A DNA stretch of 64,000 bases from JAPLST01 sp964397565 (GTDB taxonomy: Bacteria > Auribacterota > UBA3054 > JAPLST01): contig CAYNJC010000025.1 in the NCBI GenBank assembly GCA_964397565.1, positions 1 to 64,000 on the forward strand, read 5' to 3'. The notes under the pieces are model-generated. The model did not search any database. It had not been told where the DNA came from and worked only from the letters and a program-made list of their open reading frames with translations. This document shows, piece by piece, positions 53,332 through 60,837 of this stretch. How positions within the stretch are numbered: position 1 is the stretch's first letter; each line of letters opens with the position of its first letter. Position numbers and translations under genes: made by a program.

Positions 53332-53745
53332 TTATCGTCGTTTCTTCACCGTGCTGCGTGGCTGGCGGCGTGGATGATACTCGCCCGGACCATCGGCGGC
53401 AATAGACGCGGCTGGCACGCCGACAGGATACACCGACACACCTTCCCGACGCGCGACCATGAGGAGCGGCTGCCACGCTTGCTCCGCATATTGCCGCACG
53501 CCAACGCCAATGGGTTCGATGCGCGTGTCCACGCGCCAGACCATGTGCCACAGCGTGTCCAACGCAGCTTCACGGTCCTTGCCGTCGAACGCAGGCGAAA
53601 CCACCACCAGATCAATATCGCTTTCCGGCCGCTGGCATCCGCGCGCACACGAACCGAAGATGACGCCCCGGTCAACCACAATGCCGGCTTCCGCGACTTT
53701 CGCCAGATACTTCCGCACCACGCTCACAATTGCATCATCAACCAT
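53332..53745 (-). CDS. MNT-type minimal nucleotidyltransferase (antitoxin candidate)
   Basis: 137 residues. The GS-x10-D-x-D motif is complete: FGSCARGCQRPESDIDLVVVS. In HEPN-MNT pairs this protein modifies (AMPylates) and neutralises the HEPN toxin. The tail is basic and low-complexity (PRRQPRSTVKKRR). It starts inside the end of the HEPN gene (22-bp overlap), so the two are translated together. Confidence 0.85.
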   Translation of the reverse strand: MVDDAIVSVVRKYLAKVAEAGIVVDRGVIFGSCARGCQRPESDIDLVVVSPAFDGKDREAALDTLWHMVWRVDTRIEPIGVGVRQYAEQAWQPLLMVARREGVSVYPVGVPAASIAADGPGEYHPRRQPRSTVKKRR

Positions 53746-54119
53746 CTGAAAACCTCCTTCGCCCTCTTCACGCGCGCCTGTGCCGAACGAATTGGCACCG
53801 GTTGATTCTTTTCGTCAGGATAACGTCCCGCAATATTGAAGCGACCGGTTTCGCCCAGAACGTCTCGCATCCCGGCACTAATCGTCAGTCCGCTCAGTTC
53901 AGCCAAGCGGGTGAGCGAATGGATCTTGGGCGCAACGTCCTTTGTGGCGCGCGTCACATGCGCCTTGAGGACTTTTTCAAGCGCCAGATGGATGAAGAAC
54001 AAGCCCTGACGCCCGTGCCCGCTGCGCACCAGCACTTCGCCGCTCGCCAAATCCTCAACGGCGTTGGCGCGCCAGTACCCGACCTGCCGCTCAATGTCTT
54101 GTGCGCTTATCATATACAT
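53724..54119 (-). CDS. HEPN-domain protein (toxin candidate)
   Basis: 131 residues, all-helical. DLASGEVLVRSGHGRQGLFFIHLALEKVLKAHVTR and KIHSLTRLAELSG are typical of the HEPN family paired with MNT nucleotidyltransferases. The C-terminal R-x4-6-H RNase motif is not evident in its usual place; RQGLFFIH is the only R-x6-H. It may therefore be a non-RNase HEPN member. It lies immediately downstream of a truncated reverse transcriptase. Confidence 0.8.
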   Translation of the reverse strand: MYMISAQDIERQVGYWRANAVEDLASGEVLVRSGHGRQGLFFIHLALEKVLKAHVTRATKDVAPKIHSLTRLAELSGLTISAGMRDVLGETGRFNIAGRYPDEKNQPVPIRSAQARVKRAKEVFRWLMMQL

Positions 54120-54174
54120 GCTGATCTATCATGTCATATCATGTCGTTTCTGTCAAGCATGTAAAGTACCGCGC

Positions 54175-54288
54175 CTATAATGGGCGCACTTCACCTTTGC
54201 CGGTCTTGCCTAACCGGGCGCTGCAAAAGGCACGCATAATGTTGTCACAGTCCGCAATCGCTTCCATGAGGTTCCCAATCCGTTTCAT
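54175..54288 (-). pseudogene. N-terminal remnant of a DGR-type reverse transcriptase
   Basis: 37 codons then TAG. The peptide begins MKRIGNLMEAIADCDNIMRA and continues FCSARLGKTGKGEVRPL. This matches how DGR and related bacterial RTs begin (RNL-x-I-x-(x)-(E/D)N-(I/L)-x-x-A-(x)3-(A/S)-R-x-GK). The palm motifs, including YxDD, are absent. The reading is lost right where sequence with a 10-bp period begins (GACATGATAT, GACATGATAG). Recognition rests on a short N-terminus from memory of the family, not a search. Confidence 0.55.
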
Positions 54289-54381
54289 ATTTTTCGACAG
54301 GATTTACATGATTAAACATGATTGAATCCTGCACTAATTAAGATTCTTGTTTGTGTTCGGCGCTTTTCTCATCATGTAACA

Positions 54382-54546
54382 TCATGTCAATCCTGTCAAG
54401 AAAACTGTGCTCCAAAAAGAATGTTCGCCCGAACTGACGAATTCACGCTGCACCGTCAACACCCGGTGCGTCGCGAGAAATGCATTCAACTCGCGCTCGG
54501 TTTCACCGACGTTTTTAATCGGTATGACGAAGAAACTCTATTTCAT
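54382..54546 (-). pseudogene. N-terminal remnant of an HRDC-type DGR accessory protein
   Basis: Reads MK-stop-SFFVIPIKNVGETERELNAFL, then ATHRVLTVQREFVSSGEHSF, WSTVFLTGLT-stop. The pattern (x)FF-x-IP-x(7)-E-x-ELN-x-FL-x-x-HR-(V/I)L-x-V-x-(R/K)-x-(F/L)V-x-x-G-x-x-x-(Y/F)W is that of the N-terminus of the small HRDC-domain proteins found beside DGR reverse transcriptases. There is a stop at codon 3 and the HRDC domain is gone. The frame ends in a period-10 repeat (TTGACAGGAT, TGACATGATG). Confidence 0.5.
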
Positions 54547-54781
54547 ACAATTACTCAACTCTTGCAGCCCATGCCTGCCACGGCAACATCGGCGTCGCGC
54601 CGAGGGGAACGCGGCACACCCGTGCCGCTGATGGTCGGCGGGATTTCCATATCCCGCAAGTACACCAGGAGCTGCGATCTGGAGATCGCACCTACCTTCG
54701 GCCGATCTGGAGATCGGCGTTCCCGGCGCGACGCGGCGTGCCGCCGCGCCGCCAGAACCAGAACCAGACCGCAGGGCGCCC

Positions 54782-54809
54782 GGCAGGTGCGGCTCCGCGC
54801 GCACCTGCC
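54782..54809. other. Perfect 10-bp-stem hairpin 22 bp after the target gene
   Basis: GGCAGGTGCG, an 8-base loop, CGCACCTGCC. In known DGRs a GC-rich hairpin just downstream of the variable region is needed for target recognition. Position and size here fit, though the loop is longer than the 4-base loop of the Bordetella phage case. Confidence 0.55.
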
Positions 54810-54830
54810 AGCACCCTGCTCACGCTAACC

Positions 54831-56021
54831 TCAACGACGCACACAACGGAAGCCAATACCTTCGTCCGCGCCGTCCGGCGTGTAGTAGCTGCGGGACGCC
54901 ACGCGGCAGCGGTTCGAGCTGTAGGCCCAACCGCCGCCGCGCAGCACGCGGTCCGAGCCAGAAGAAGGTCCGCATGTGTCATTTTGCGTCGCACCCGTAT
55001 TACTGTACCAACTTGCATCATACCGGTCCCAACACCATTCCCAGACATTGCCGGCCATGTCGTATAAGCCATAGCCATTCGGCGCGAAATAGCCGACCGG
55101 ACTGGTGTAGGGCATTGGTTCGTTGGTAAACGCCGGATTGTAGCCGTTCGGACCTAAGTCGTATGCGTAAGCTGTATTACCATAATAATTCGCGCGCGAA
55201 TTCGTGATCGCATTCGCATCGCTCCACGGGAAGCGCATGCCAACCGCGCCGCCGCGCGCCGCTTTCTCCCATTCGGCCTCGGTCGGCAGGCGATAGCCGT
55301 TGGCACTCCAGTTCACCCATTCGTTCGACAGATTTGCTGACCCGCCGCGGTACACCAGGGTCTGGGCCGCATTGGTATAATAGCATGGCGTCAGGCCTTC
55401 TTTCTCACTGCGCGCATTGCACCACTTGACACAGTTGTACCAGTTCACCATCTGCACTGGGTGATTCGGCACTTTGCCAGCGCCGGGATTTGTAAACGCG
55501 TAGCCGTTGTTCGTGGCCCAGATATACACATCCTGCCACTGCTGCGACGTCACCTCGTGTTTGTCCATGAAAAAGGCGCTGAGGGTCACGGTATGATTCG
55601 GTTGTGCAGACGTTCCGTCGTCGGTGAAGTTCGTGCCCATCTGAAACGGGCCGGCCGGGATCAGCGCCATATCATCCATGGCCGTCACGCGCACGCGGGC
55701 CGTGACACCGCTGGCCTCCGGCAGATCGCCCGCCGCAAACCAGACGACCTGCTTATTCGTGCCGGTCGTGACGGTCGCGCCAACCGCGCCGCTGAAATTC
55801 GTGCAGGCCAATGAATACGTTGCGCCGGCGTTGGTGGAGACATTGATTGCAACCGTATGGATACCACCGCTCGGATTCAGCAGATCATAGGCAATGTCCA
55901 CAATCGCCGCGCCTATCCGTTGGGCGGCCGTGACATTCGTGACCGTCACCGGCCCGGCTACGGCGGTGAACGCGCCCAGCGCAAGGGACAGAATGATGGC
56001 GGTGATTGGTGTTGATTTCAT
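54831..56021 (-). CDS. Secreted FGE/C-type-lectin-fold protein, probable DGR target
   Basis: 396 residues with signal peptide (ITAIILSLALGAFTAVAG). Residues 25-110 are an Ig-like domain. Residues 113-396 form a formylglycine-generating-enzyme-type fold: IPAGPFQMGTNF, FFMDKHEVTSQQW, HPVQMVNWYNCVKWCNARS, YRLPTEAEWEKAARGG, YDMAGNVWEWCWDR, DRVLRGGGW and the end IGFRCVRR. This fold carries the variable region of most non-phage DGRs. It is probably surface-exposed and ligand-binding rather than a true FGE. Two hairpins separate it from the small PEP-CTERM gene upstream. Confidence 0.85.
   Translation of the reverse strand: MKSTPITAIILSLALGAFTAVAGPVTVTNVTAAQRIGAAIVDIAYDLLNPSGGIHTVAINVSTNAGATYSLACTNFSGAVGATVTTGTNKQVVWFAAGDLPEASGVTARVRVTAMDDMALIPAGPFQMGTNFTDDGTSAQPNHTVTLSAFFMDKHEVTSQQWQDVYIWATNNGYAFTNPGAGKVPNHPVQMVNWYNCVKWCNARSEKEGLTPCYYTNAAQTLVYRGGSANLSNEWVNWSANGYRLPTEAEWEKAARGGAVGMRFPWSDANAITNSRANYYGNTAYAYDLGPNGYNPAFTNEPMPYTSPVGYFAPNGYGLYDMAGNVWEWCWDRYDASWYSNTGATQNDTCGPSSGSDRVLRGGGWAYSSNRCRVASRSYYTPDGADEGIGFRCVRR
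54834..54950 (-). other. Candidate DGR variable region (VR) of the target gene
   Basis: The last ~38 codons include the stretch from the Trp codon at 54927-54929 to the IGFR segment. Positions that vary in DGR targets here use almost only codons ending in C or T (GCC, TAC, AGC, AAC, CGC, TCC, AGC, TAC, TAC, GAC, GGC, GAC, GGT), as expected if they came from AAC/AAT codons by adenine mutagenesis. Non-DGR FGE-like proteins share part of this pattern, and high GC also favours C endings, so this is suggestive only. Confidence 0.45.
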
Positions 56022-56054
56022 GGTTGATCTCCTGACAAACGGTTGCAGGCACGC

Positions 56055-56105
56055 GGATTACATTCGTGCGCGGCGAACGAATGTAATCCGGACATGCATG
56101 TCCGG
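56055..56105. terminator. Two adjacent perfect hairpins
   Basis: GGATTACATTCGT, 9-base loop, exact complement (56055-56089), then an 18-bp palindrome CCGGACATGCATGTCCGG (56088-56105). They lie between the miniprotein gene and the FGE-like gene. The first shares CGCGGCGAACGAAT with the palindromes at 18042 and 34102. No T-run. Confidence 0.55.
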
Positions 56106-56111
56106 CCACAT

Positions 56112-56285
56112 TCACTTGCGCCGCAGCAACAGCCAGAGCGGCAGCGCGGCGGCCAGAATCAGCGCCGGTTCCGGCACGGTCGTGTCCAGCGTAAAATCCG
56201 GCGATTCGGCCTGGCCCCAATCGGCCAGACAGGGCAAGGTCCAGATTACCAGAATCGCCAGCAGAATCATTAGTTTTGTGTGCAT
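56112..56285 (-). CDS. 57-residue PEP-CTERM miniprotein
   Basis: Start at 56285 is backed by GGGGAG 5-8 bp upstream. It consists of a signal peptide (LMILLAILVIWTLPCLA), only about 20 residues between (DWGQAESPDFTLDTTV) and a PEP-CTERM tail (PEPALILAAALPLWLLLRRK). After export and sorting, the displayed part would be about 17-20 residues. PEP-CTERM substrates are usually hundreds of residues. It lies downstream of the RiPP-like operon, so a role as a second small substrate or a secreted signal is possible but unproven. Confidence 0.75.
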   Translation of the reverse strand: MHTKLMILLAILVIWTLPCLADWGQAESPDFTLDTTVPEPALILAAALPLWLLLRRK

Positions 56286-56375
56286 GGTTTTTCTCCCCAA
56301 TAAATGTTGCTGTACGCAGGTAAAATAGCATAGCACAAACGCCGACAAAAGGCAAAGGCCGGCGCAGGCCGGTCG

Positions 56376-57605
56376 TCACTGCGGCGTGTCCGCCAGCCAG
56401 TGGTGGAGCGTATGCTTGCTGCGCGCGCGCGGCGTCAGTGTCGTGGCGCCGCGCCATAAGTTGAAGACCGTGCGCCCATAGCGTGCCAGCAACGTCATCA
56501 GGCGAACAGGATAGTAGAGGTACAGCACGGGCGAGGTCGCACGTACGCCATAGAGCCGCGCGAGGACTGCCTTGGGTACGCAGACGTTGTGCACGAACAG
56601 CGAGATTTTCTTGTGCCACACGGCATCGTGCCACGCCACCACATTGGGCGACAGCGCCGCGTCCGCGGTCACATCCGTGAGGATTTGTGTCCGGGCGCAG
56701 AACAGCACGGGGTCTGGCAAAGAATCTGGGCGCAGCTCGCGCAGAACCTGCGCAGGCACGGCGGCGCCAACCATGTCGTGCGCCAGTTGCAGCGCCAGAA
56801 AGACACCGCGCGTCCAGCGCCACGCCCGCGCGCGCGCCACCACATCCGGCCACGCCAGGCTCTCGTGCTGCCATCGTATGATCTGCGCAATATCACAGAA
56901 CGGGCGCAAACCAAACTCGAATTCGTGCTGATAAGCCGCATGGAAACAGGCATAGAGCAGGAGATCCTCGGCGCACAAGCCCAGGACGCTGTTATCGCCG
57001 ATGCGCACCGGCACGGCACGCTGCCACAGGTCACCGGGTTCAATCGAATAGACGTGCCGCGGCGCAGTGATGTTCCAGTGCAGCTCGATCGTGGTGCGGC
57101 CTTGCTGCGCGAAGGGCGGCAGATGCAAGTTGCCGTCGAAGAACGCCTGGTCGAGCACATACGGGAACTGCGCCGCGTAGCCGTGGCGCTCCAGAACGTG
57201 CGCGACGCGCGCCAGGTTGCCGCGTGGCACCAGCAGATCAATATCCACCATTTGCCGCGCGCCGAGGTCGTCATAGACGCCAAAGGCAAGATGTGCGCCT
57301 TTGAGCAGCACGACCGGCTGATGGTCGGCGTGGAGCGCGGCCGCGATGTCGTGCAGCTCATTGCGGATGCGAAGATTGCGCACCGCGTTTGATGCGTAGA
57401 ACGTCTGCAACGTGTGCAGGGCGTCACGGGCCGGCGGCCCCGTGATGCCGAGCGCCTTGATGCGCTGGTACACAAGGCCGACCACTTGCTGCGCCAGCGC
57501 GTCGTGCAGCAGCGCCTGCCACTCGTTTGCTTGCAGGGCTGCCAGGTGCGCGGCCGTCGCACGCTCATTGCCCGGACGCAGGCAGTCGAGCAGCAGCTCG
57601 GTCAT
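56376..57605 (-). CDS. PF14907-type nucleotidyltransferase
   Basis: 409 residues. Nucleotidyltransferase core: VVLLKGAHLAFGVYDDLGARQMVDIDLLVP, giving the G-S/A-x-D-x-D-like acidic pair in DIDLLV. IELHWNIT follows, another hallmark. Such enzymes occur in lasso-peptide and other RiPP operons, usually next to an HprK-like kinase, and are thought to modify the peptide or an intermediate. Starts in an ATGA overlap with the upstream peptidase-GNAT gene. Confidence 0.85.
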   Translation of the reverse strand: MTELLLDCLRPGNERATAAHLAALQANEWQALLHDALAQQVVGLVYQRIKALGITGPPARDALHTLQTFYASNAVRNLRIRNELHDIAAALHADHQPVVLLKGAHLAFGVYDDLGARQMVDIDLLVPRGNLARVAHVLERHGYAAQFPYVLDQAFFDGNLHLPPFAQQGRTTIELHWNITAPRHVYSIEPGDLWQRAVPVRIGDNSVLGLCAEDLLLYACFHAAYQHEFEFGLRPFCDIAQIIRWQHESLAWPDVVARARAWRWTRGVFLALQLAHDMVGAAVPAQVLRELRPDSLPDPVLFCARTQILTDVTADAALSPNVVAWHDAVWHKKISLFVHNVCVPKAVLARLYGVRATSPVLYLYYPVRLMTLLARYGRTVFNLWRGATTLTPRARSKHTLHHWLADTPQ

Positions 57606-58573
57606 GACAAGCACTTCCGCATGGGGATGCGCCGGCGGCCGTAGTGCTCGACGTCGGCGGCCAGCTCTGCTGCGAGTGCCGCGATGGTCACGCGTTCGAA
57701 GCCAAGTTTCTCATAGAGGGCGCGGGCGGGACAATTGTCCTCGAAGACGGTCAAGAGCAGCTCCTGGGCGCCGGCAGCCGTGGCTTGGTCAATCACGTGG
57801 CGGACCAATTCTGCGCCAATGCCCATGCCGCGATAGCGTGTTCTGACGGTCAGACTGTAGAGCCAATGGCCGACCCGCGGGGTATCGCCGGCGGGGTGCC
57901 GCATCAGCCGGACGAAGCCCAGCAACTCTGTGCCGCGCGTGGCGACGTAGTTGGTCAGGCCTGGCGGAGCAGTCGGCGCGGCGGCGGGCAGGTCACGCGC
58001 GGCGGACAGATCGAGCCATGCGGCCACGCGAACAAGCTCCGCGGGCGTGGCTTCTCGGATGACGAAGGTGGGGCGGCAGCGATGCAGCAGTGCGCGCAAT
58101 AATGGGCTGCGCTGCAGGCGCCCGAGCGCGCGGCCGCTGGCGTGCCGCAGCCATCTCGTCAGCGCGCACAGCCACGCGATCAGCGGTGCACAGCATGTGC
58201 AGACCAGGCCGGCGAACCACCAAGCGCCGCGGTCGAGTGTGCGGCTGCGCCCGGCGTGGGTGGCGTGCGTCACCGTGCCGAGCAGGTCGCGCGGCGCGAG
58301 CGGCCCCGCGCGGTGAGTCTGCGCGTCACCGCGCAGCCAGACGCCCTCGCCACGCACACGCACCACGCGATGGACCACGTACCGTGCGGGCGCGGACTCG
58401 GCCAGCACAATGTCGCCCCGCGCCGGCGCAGCACACTGGGGCGCCAGCTCGATGACATCACCGTCGTGAATGATCGGCCACATGCTGTTGCCGTTGACCG
58501 TCATGCGCACGCATTGCCCGCGTGCCAGCGCCGCGCGGATGACCGGCATCATGGCATGGCCGGGGATCGTCAT
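57602..58573 (-). CDS. SipW-like S26 peptidase fused to GNAT acetyltransferase
   Basis: 323 residues. Residues 20-110 are an S24/S26 peptidase: the Ser in GNSMWPIIHDGDVIELAP, ARGDIVLAE, and a His (RYVVHRVVRVRGEGVWLRGD) where the SipW/archaeal type uses His in place of Lys. A hydrophobic segment (about 125-145) follows. Residues 170-323 are a GNAT domain (FVIREATPAELVRVAAWL; WLYSLTVRTRYRGMGIGAELVRHVI; NCPARALYEKLGFERV). The fusion could cut the leader and acetylate the product. It overlaps both neighbours by 4 bp. Confidence 0.8.
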   Translation of the reverse strand: MTIPGHAMMPVIRAALARGQCVRMTVNGNSMWPIIHDGDVIELAPQCAAPARGDIVLAESAPARYVVHRVVRVRGEGVWLRGDAQTHRAGPLAPRDLLGTVTHATHAGRSRTLDRGAWWFAGLVCTCCAPLIAWLCALTRWLRHASGRALGRLQRSPLLRALLHRCRPTFVIREATPAELVRVAAWLDLSAARDLPAAAPTAPPGLTNYVATRGTELLGFVRLMRHPAGDTPRVGHWLYSLTVRTRYRGMGIGAELVRHVIDQATAAGAQELLLTVFEDNCPARALYEKLGFERVTIAALAAELAADVEHYGRRRIPMRKCLS

Positions 58574-59472
58574 AGCGCCGCACGCACGAGCGGAATGACG
58601 GCCTTCTCCGCGCGGCAGCGCAGGCGGAAGACGGGCGTGCGCGCCAAAATCGTGTTGAGATTGGTCAGCGCGCGTTGCAGCAGCGGCGCATCCCAATACG
58701 GCAGAAATGTGCGCGCCAGCAGCAGCGGCGCGGCCGCCGTCGGTGCGAGTTGTTCGATCCGGTTCTCCGGCGCTTGTTCCAGCAGAATGATGGCACGCAG
58801 TGGCGCGGCATGATTGCGGGCAATATTGGCCGTGCCACCCCAGGGCGTGCCGTAGCACATGGCGGTGTGTGCGTTGACGCGTACGGCGATGCGGTCGTCG
58901 TTCATGGCGATCACGCCCGGCTCCTGGGTCCACAGGCACGCGTGTGTGCTCTTGCCGGCGCCGGAATGCCCGACGAAGACAAGGCCCTGGCCGTGGTCGT
59001 CAATGCCGGACGCGTGAAAAACCAGACCATCGGTGAAGAGCACGGCGGTGCGCAGCAGCAGTTCGCCCGCGCCGATGTTAAGGACGCTCTGCCACGTCGT
59101 GCCGTGCGGTCGCCCGGCCGGGACGCTGCGCTGTTCGGTCAGCGTCAGATCGTTCCACGCGGCATTGGCGCGCAGGACGCTGTGCATCTGCGCCGGCTGC
59201 TTGTCATCATGATACGTAATCGCGGCGTAGAACTCGGCGCCGTCGCGATACATGCGCCAGATCGAGCCCGGGTCGTACACCAAGGTGCCGCGCGGCTCGG
59301 GCGTGTCCGCGCTTTCCTCCCAGTGCAGCACGACGCGCGCCAGCGGCTGTGGCGTCAGGCCGAAGAATGGGCCGAGGCGTTGTTCGATCCCCAATTCGGC
59401 GGCGGACAGCGGGCTGTGCAGCTCGATCACAATGTCGGCGATCGAAATCGGTATGTTATGTTGGTTGGCCAT
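58570..59472 (-). CDS. HPr kinase-like protein
   Basis: 300 residues from the ATG at 59472. The Walker A GHSGAGKSTHACLW is preceded by LVFHASGIDDHGQGLVF, typical of HprK-like kinases in RiPP operons (for example those that phosphorylate a lasso-peptide residue). The C-terminus has IIILLEQ-type strands. The canonical regulatory HPr kinase N-terminal domain is missing. Overlaps the radical SAM gene by 17 bp and the next gene by 4 bp. Confidence 0.85.
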   Translation of the reverse strand: MANQHNIPISIADIVIELHSPLSAAELGIEQRLGPFFGLTPQPLARVVLHWEESADTPEPRGTLVYDPGSIWRMYRDGAEFYAAITYHDDKQPAQMHSVLRANAAWNDLTLTEQRSVPAGRPHGTTWQSVLNIGAGELLLRTAVLFTDGLVFHASGIDDHGQGLVFVGHSGAGKSTHACLWTQEPGVIAMNDDRIAVRVNAHTAMCYGTPWGGTANIARNHAAPLRAIILLEQAPENRIEQLAPTAAAPLLLARTFLPYWDAPLLQRALTNLNTILARTPVFRLRCRAEKAVIPLVRAAL

Positions 59473-60526
59473 GCTGTTCCTTGCGCGCCCAGGCAACTTC
59501 GCACAGATACGGCACCGGTTCGTTCAACGTATGCGTCTCGAGCAACGACCAAGCCGGGCAGCGCGGGCAGTAGACGCGCGCGCCGCAGTTCCGGCAGGCA
59601 TCAGCCAGCGGCGGTGCCGTGTCAACATAGCGCTGCGTCTGTTCCCATGCCGCGCGAAAGCCAACCTCCAGCGGGCGCGCGGCCGGCAGCGGCAAGTCCA
59701 TGCAGACGTTCATCTCCCCGCGCGGATTGATGACAAACGAAGCCGCGCCAGCCTGACAGTGGAAATTGCGATCATGGGCCGGCGCGACTGCGTGCCGCGC
59801 CGTTTCAGTCCACCCTCTGGCCGAGATTTGGTCGGTCGCTTCGAGTGCGACACATGCGGACGGTGACAGGCGGCAGTGCTCCACCTCGGAACACGCGCCA
59901 TCGCGGCGCTGGGACAGCAGCCAGCCGCCCGAGAACGGCACACCCCAGTTGCGCGCCATCTGCCGCATTGCATCCAGTTCGCCCACGTTTTGCCGCGTGA
60001 CCGTCGTCTTGAGCCCGAGCGGCACACGCCGCCGCACGAGCGCCTCAATCCCGGCGCAGCAGCGCGCGTAACTGCCGGCGACACCGGTGATCGCCTCGTA
60101 GGTCGCCGTAGTGGCGCCGTAGAGCGTGATCTCCGTCCGGCTCGGCGGCGCTTCCGCCAGGCGTTGCGCCAGCGCCTCGCTGACCAACGTCCCATTGCTG
60201 AACAGCGTCAGCAGCAGACCCATTCTGGTCAGCGGCGTGTAAATCTCAAAAAAATCGGGCCGCAGGAGAACTTCGCCGCCCGTCAGCAGCAGAAAGAGCA
60301 TGCCCTCGTCAACGGCCGCGCGCGCCAGTGTCAGCCATGCCGCCGCCGTCAGCTCCTCCGCGCGCACCGTGGCGTCGCCGCCAGATTGGCTGATGTAGCA
60401 CATGCGGCAGGCCAAGTTGCAGCGCGCCGTGAGTTCAAAGGTGCCATTGACGGGCTGGCGGCGCGCGGCGGCGCGCGCGTGCAGTTCACGCACCAGATCG
60501 CCATACTCGCACGGCAGGCTGCTCAT
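59456..60526 (-). CDS. Radical SAM/SPASM peptide maturase
   Basis: 356 residues. Radical SAM cysteines C-x3-C-x2-C in ARCNLACRMCYIS; the SAM-binding GGE in LLTGGEVLLR. The C-terminal SPASM/twitch cysteines: FHCQAGAASFVINPRGEMNVCMD and ACRNCGARVYCPRCPAW. Enzymes of this class make thioether, C-C or other crosslinks or epimerise residues in ribosomal peptides. It begins in a 4-bp overlap with the PqqD gene, its expected leader-binding partner. The modification type cannot be read from sequence. Confidence 0.9.
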   Translation of the reverse strand: MSSLPCEYGDLVRELHARAAARRQPVNGTFELTARCNLACRMCYISQSGGDATVRAEELTAAAWLTLARAAVDEGMLFLLLTGGEVLLRPDFFEIYTPLTRMGLLLTLFSNGTLVSEALAQRLAEAPPSRTEITLYGATTATYEAITGVAGSYARCCAGIEALVRRRVPLGLKTTVTRQNVGELDAMRQMARNWGVPFSGGWLLSQRRDGACSEVEHCRLSPSACVALEATDQISARGWTETARHAVAPAHDRNFHCQAGAASFVINPRGEMNVCMDLPLPAARPLEVGFRAAWEQTQRYVDTAPPLADACRNCGARVYCPRCPAWSLLETHTLNEPVPYLCEVAWARKEQHGQPT

Positions 60527-60789
60527 CCGTCAACCATGCCCAGCGGCGCGATCTCATCGAGAAAGGTTTGCACATCGGCGCGGGCGCGCACCGGCTCGAC
60601 GGCAAACCGTTCGACCACGATGGCTGTCAGTTCATCCAGCGTGCGCTCTTCTGCCAGCAGCTCCCACACACAGCAGGCCGTGTCGTTTAGGATCACCAAG
60701 CCATTCATCTCCATAACCTGGGCGCCCAGCGGCGTCAGCAGAGCGACGCCTCCAACATTCTGTAGCATGAATTTCTCACTGCGTTTCAT
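60523..60789 (-). CDS. PqqD-like RiPP recognition element
   Basis: 88 residues from the ATG at 60789 (MKRSEKFMLQNVGG). VVLLTPLG-type and GLVILNDTACCVWELLAEERTLDELTAIVVERF are the PqqD winged-helix hallmarks. PqqD-like proteins bind the leader peptide and present it to the radical SAM enzyme. It lies between the attenuator and the maturase. Confidence 0.88.
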   Translation of the reverse strand: MKRSEKFMLQNVGGVALLTPLGAQVMEMNGLVILNDTACCVWELLAEERTLDELTAIVVERFAVEPVRARADVQTFLDEIAPLGMVDG

Positions 60790-60837
60790 CTTCTTGCCTT
60801 GGTTGGAACCCGACGAAACATCAGTCCGGGCCACAAA

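Noticed and set aside
53164..53805. Plus-strand frame antisense to the MNT gene
   Set aside because: The minus-strand MNT has a complete catalytic motif; the plus frame has none.
54675..54718. Pair of GATCTGGAGATC hairpins as possible DGR template repeat
   Set aside because: They are short palindromes unrelated to the VR sequence; a template repeat should match the VR except at adenines.
54322..54828. Plus-strand frame across the DGR spacer
   Set aside because: Overlaps remnants on the other strand, no ribosome site, low-complexity Arg-rich product.
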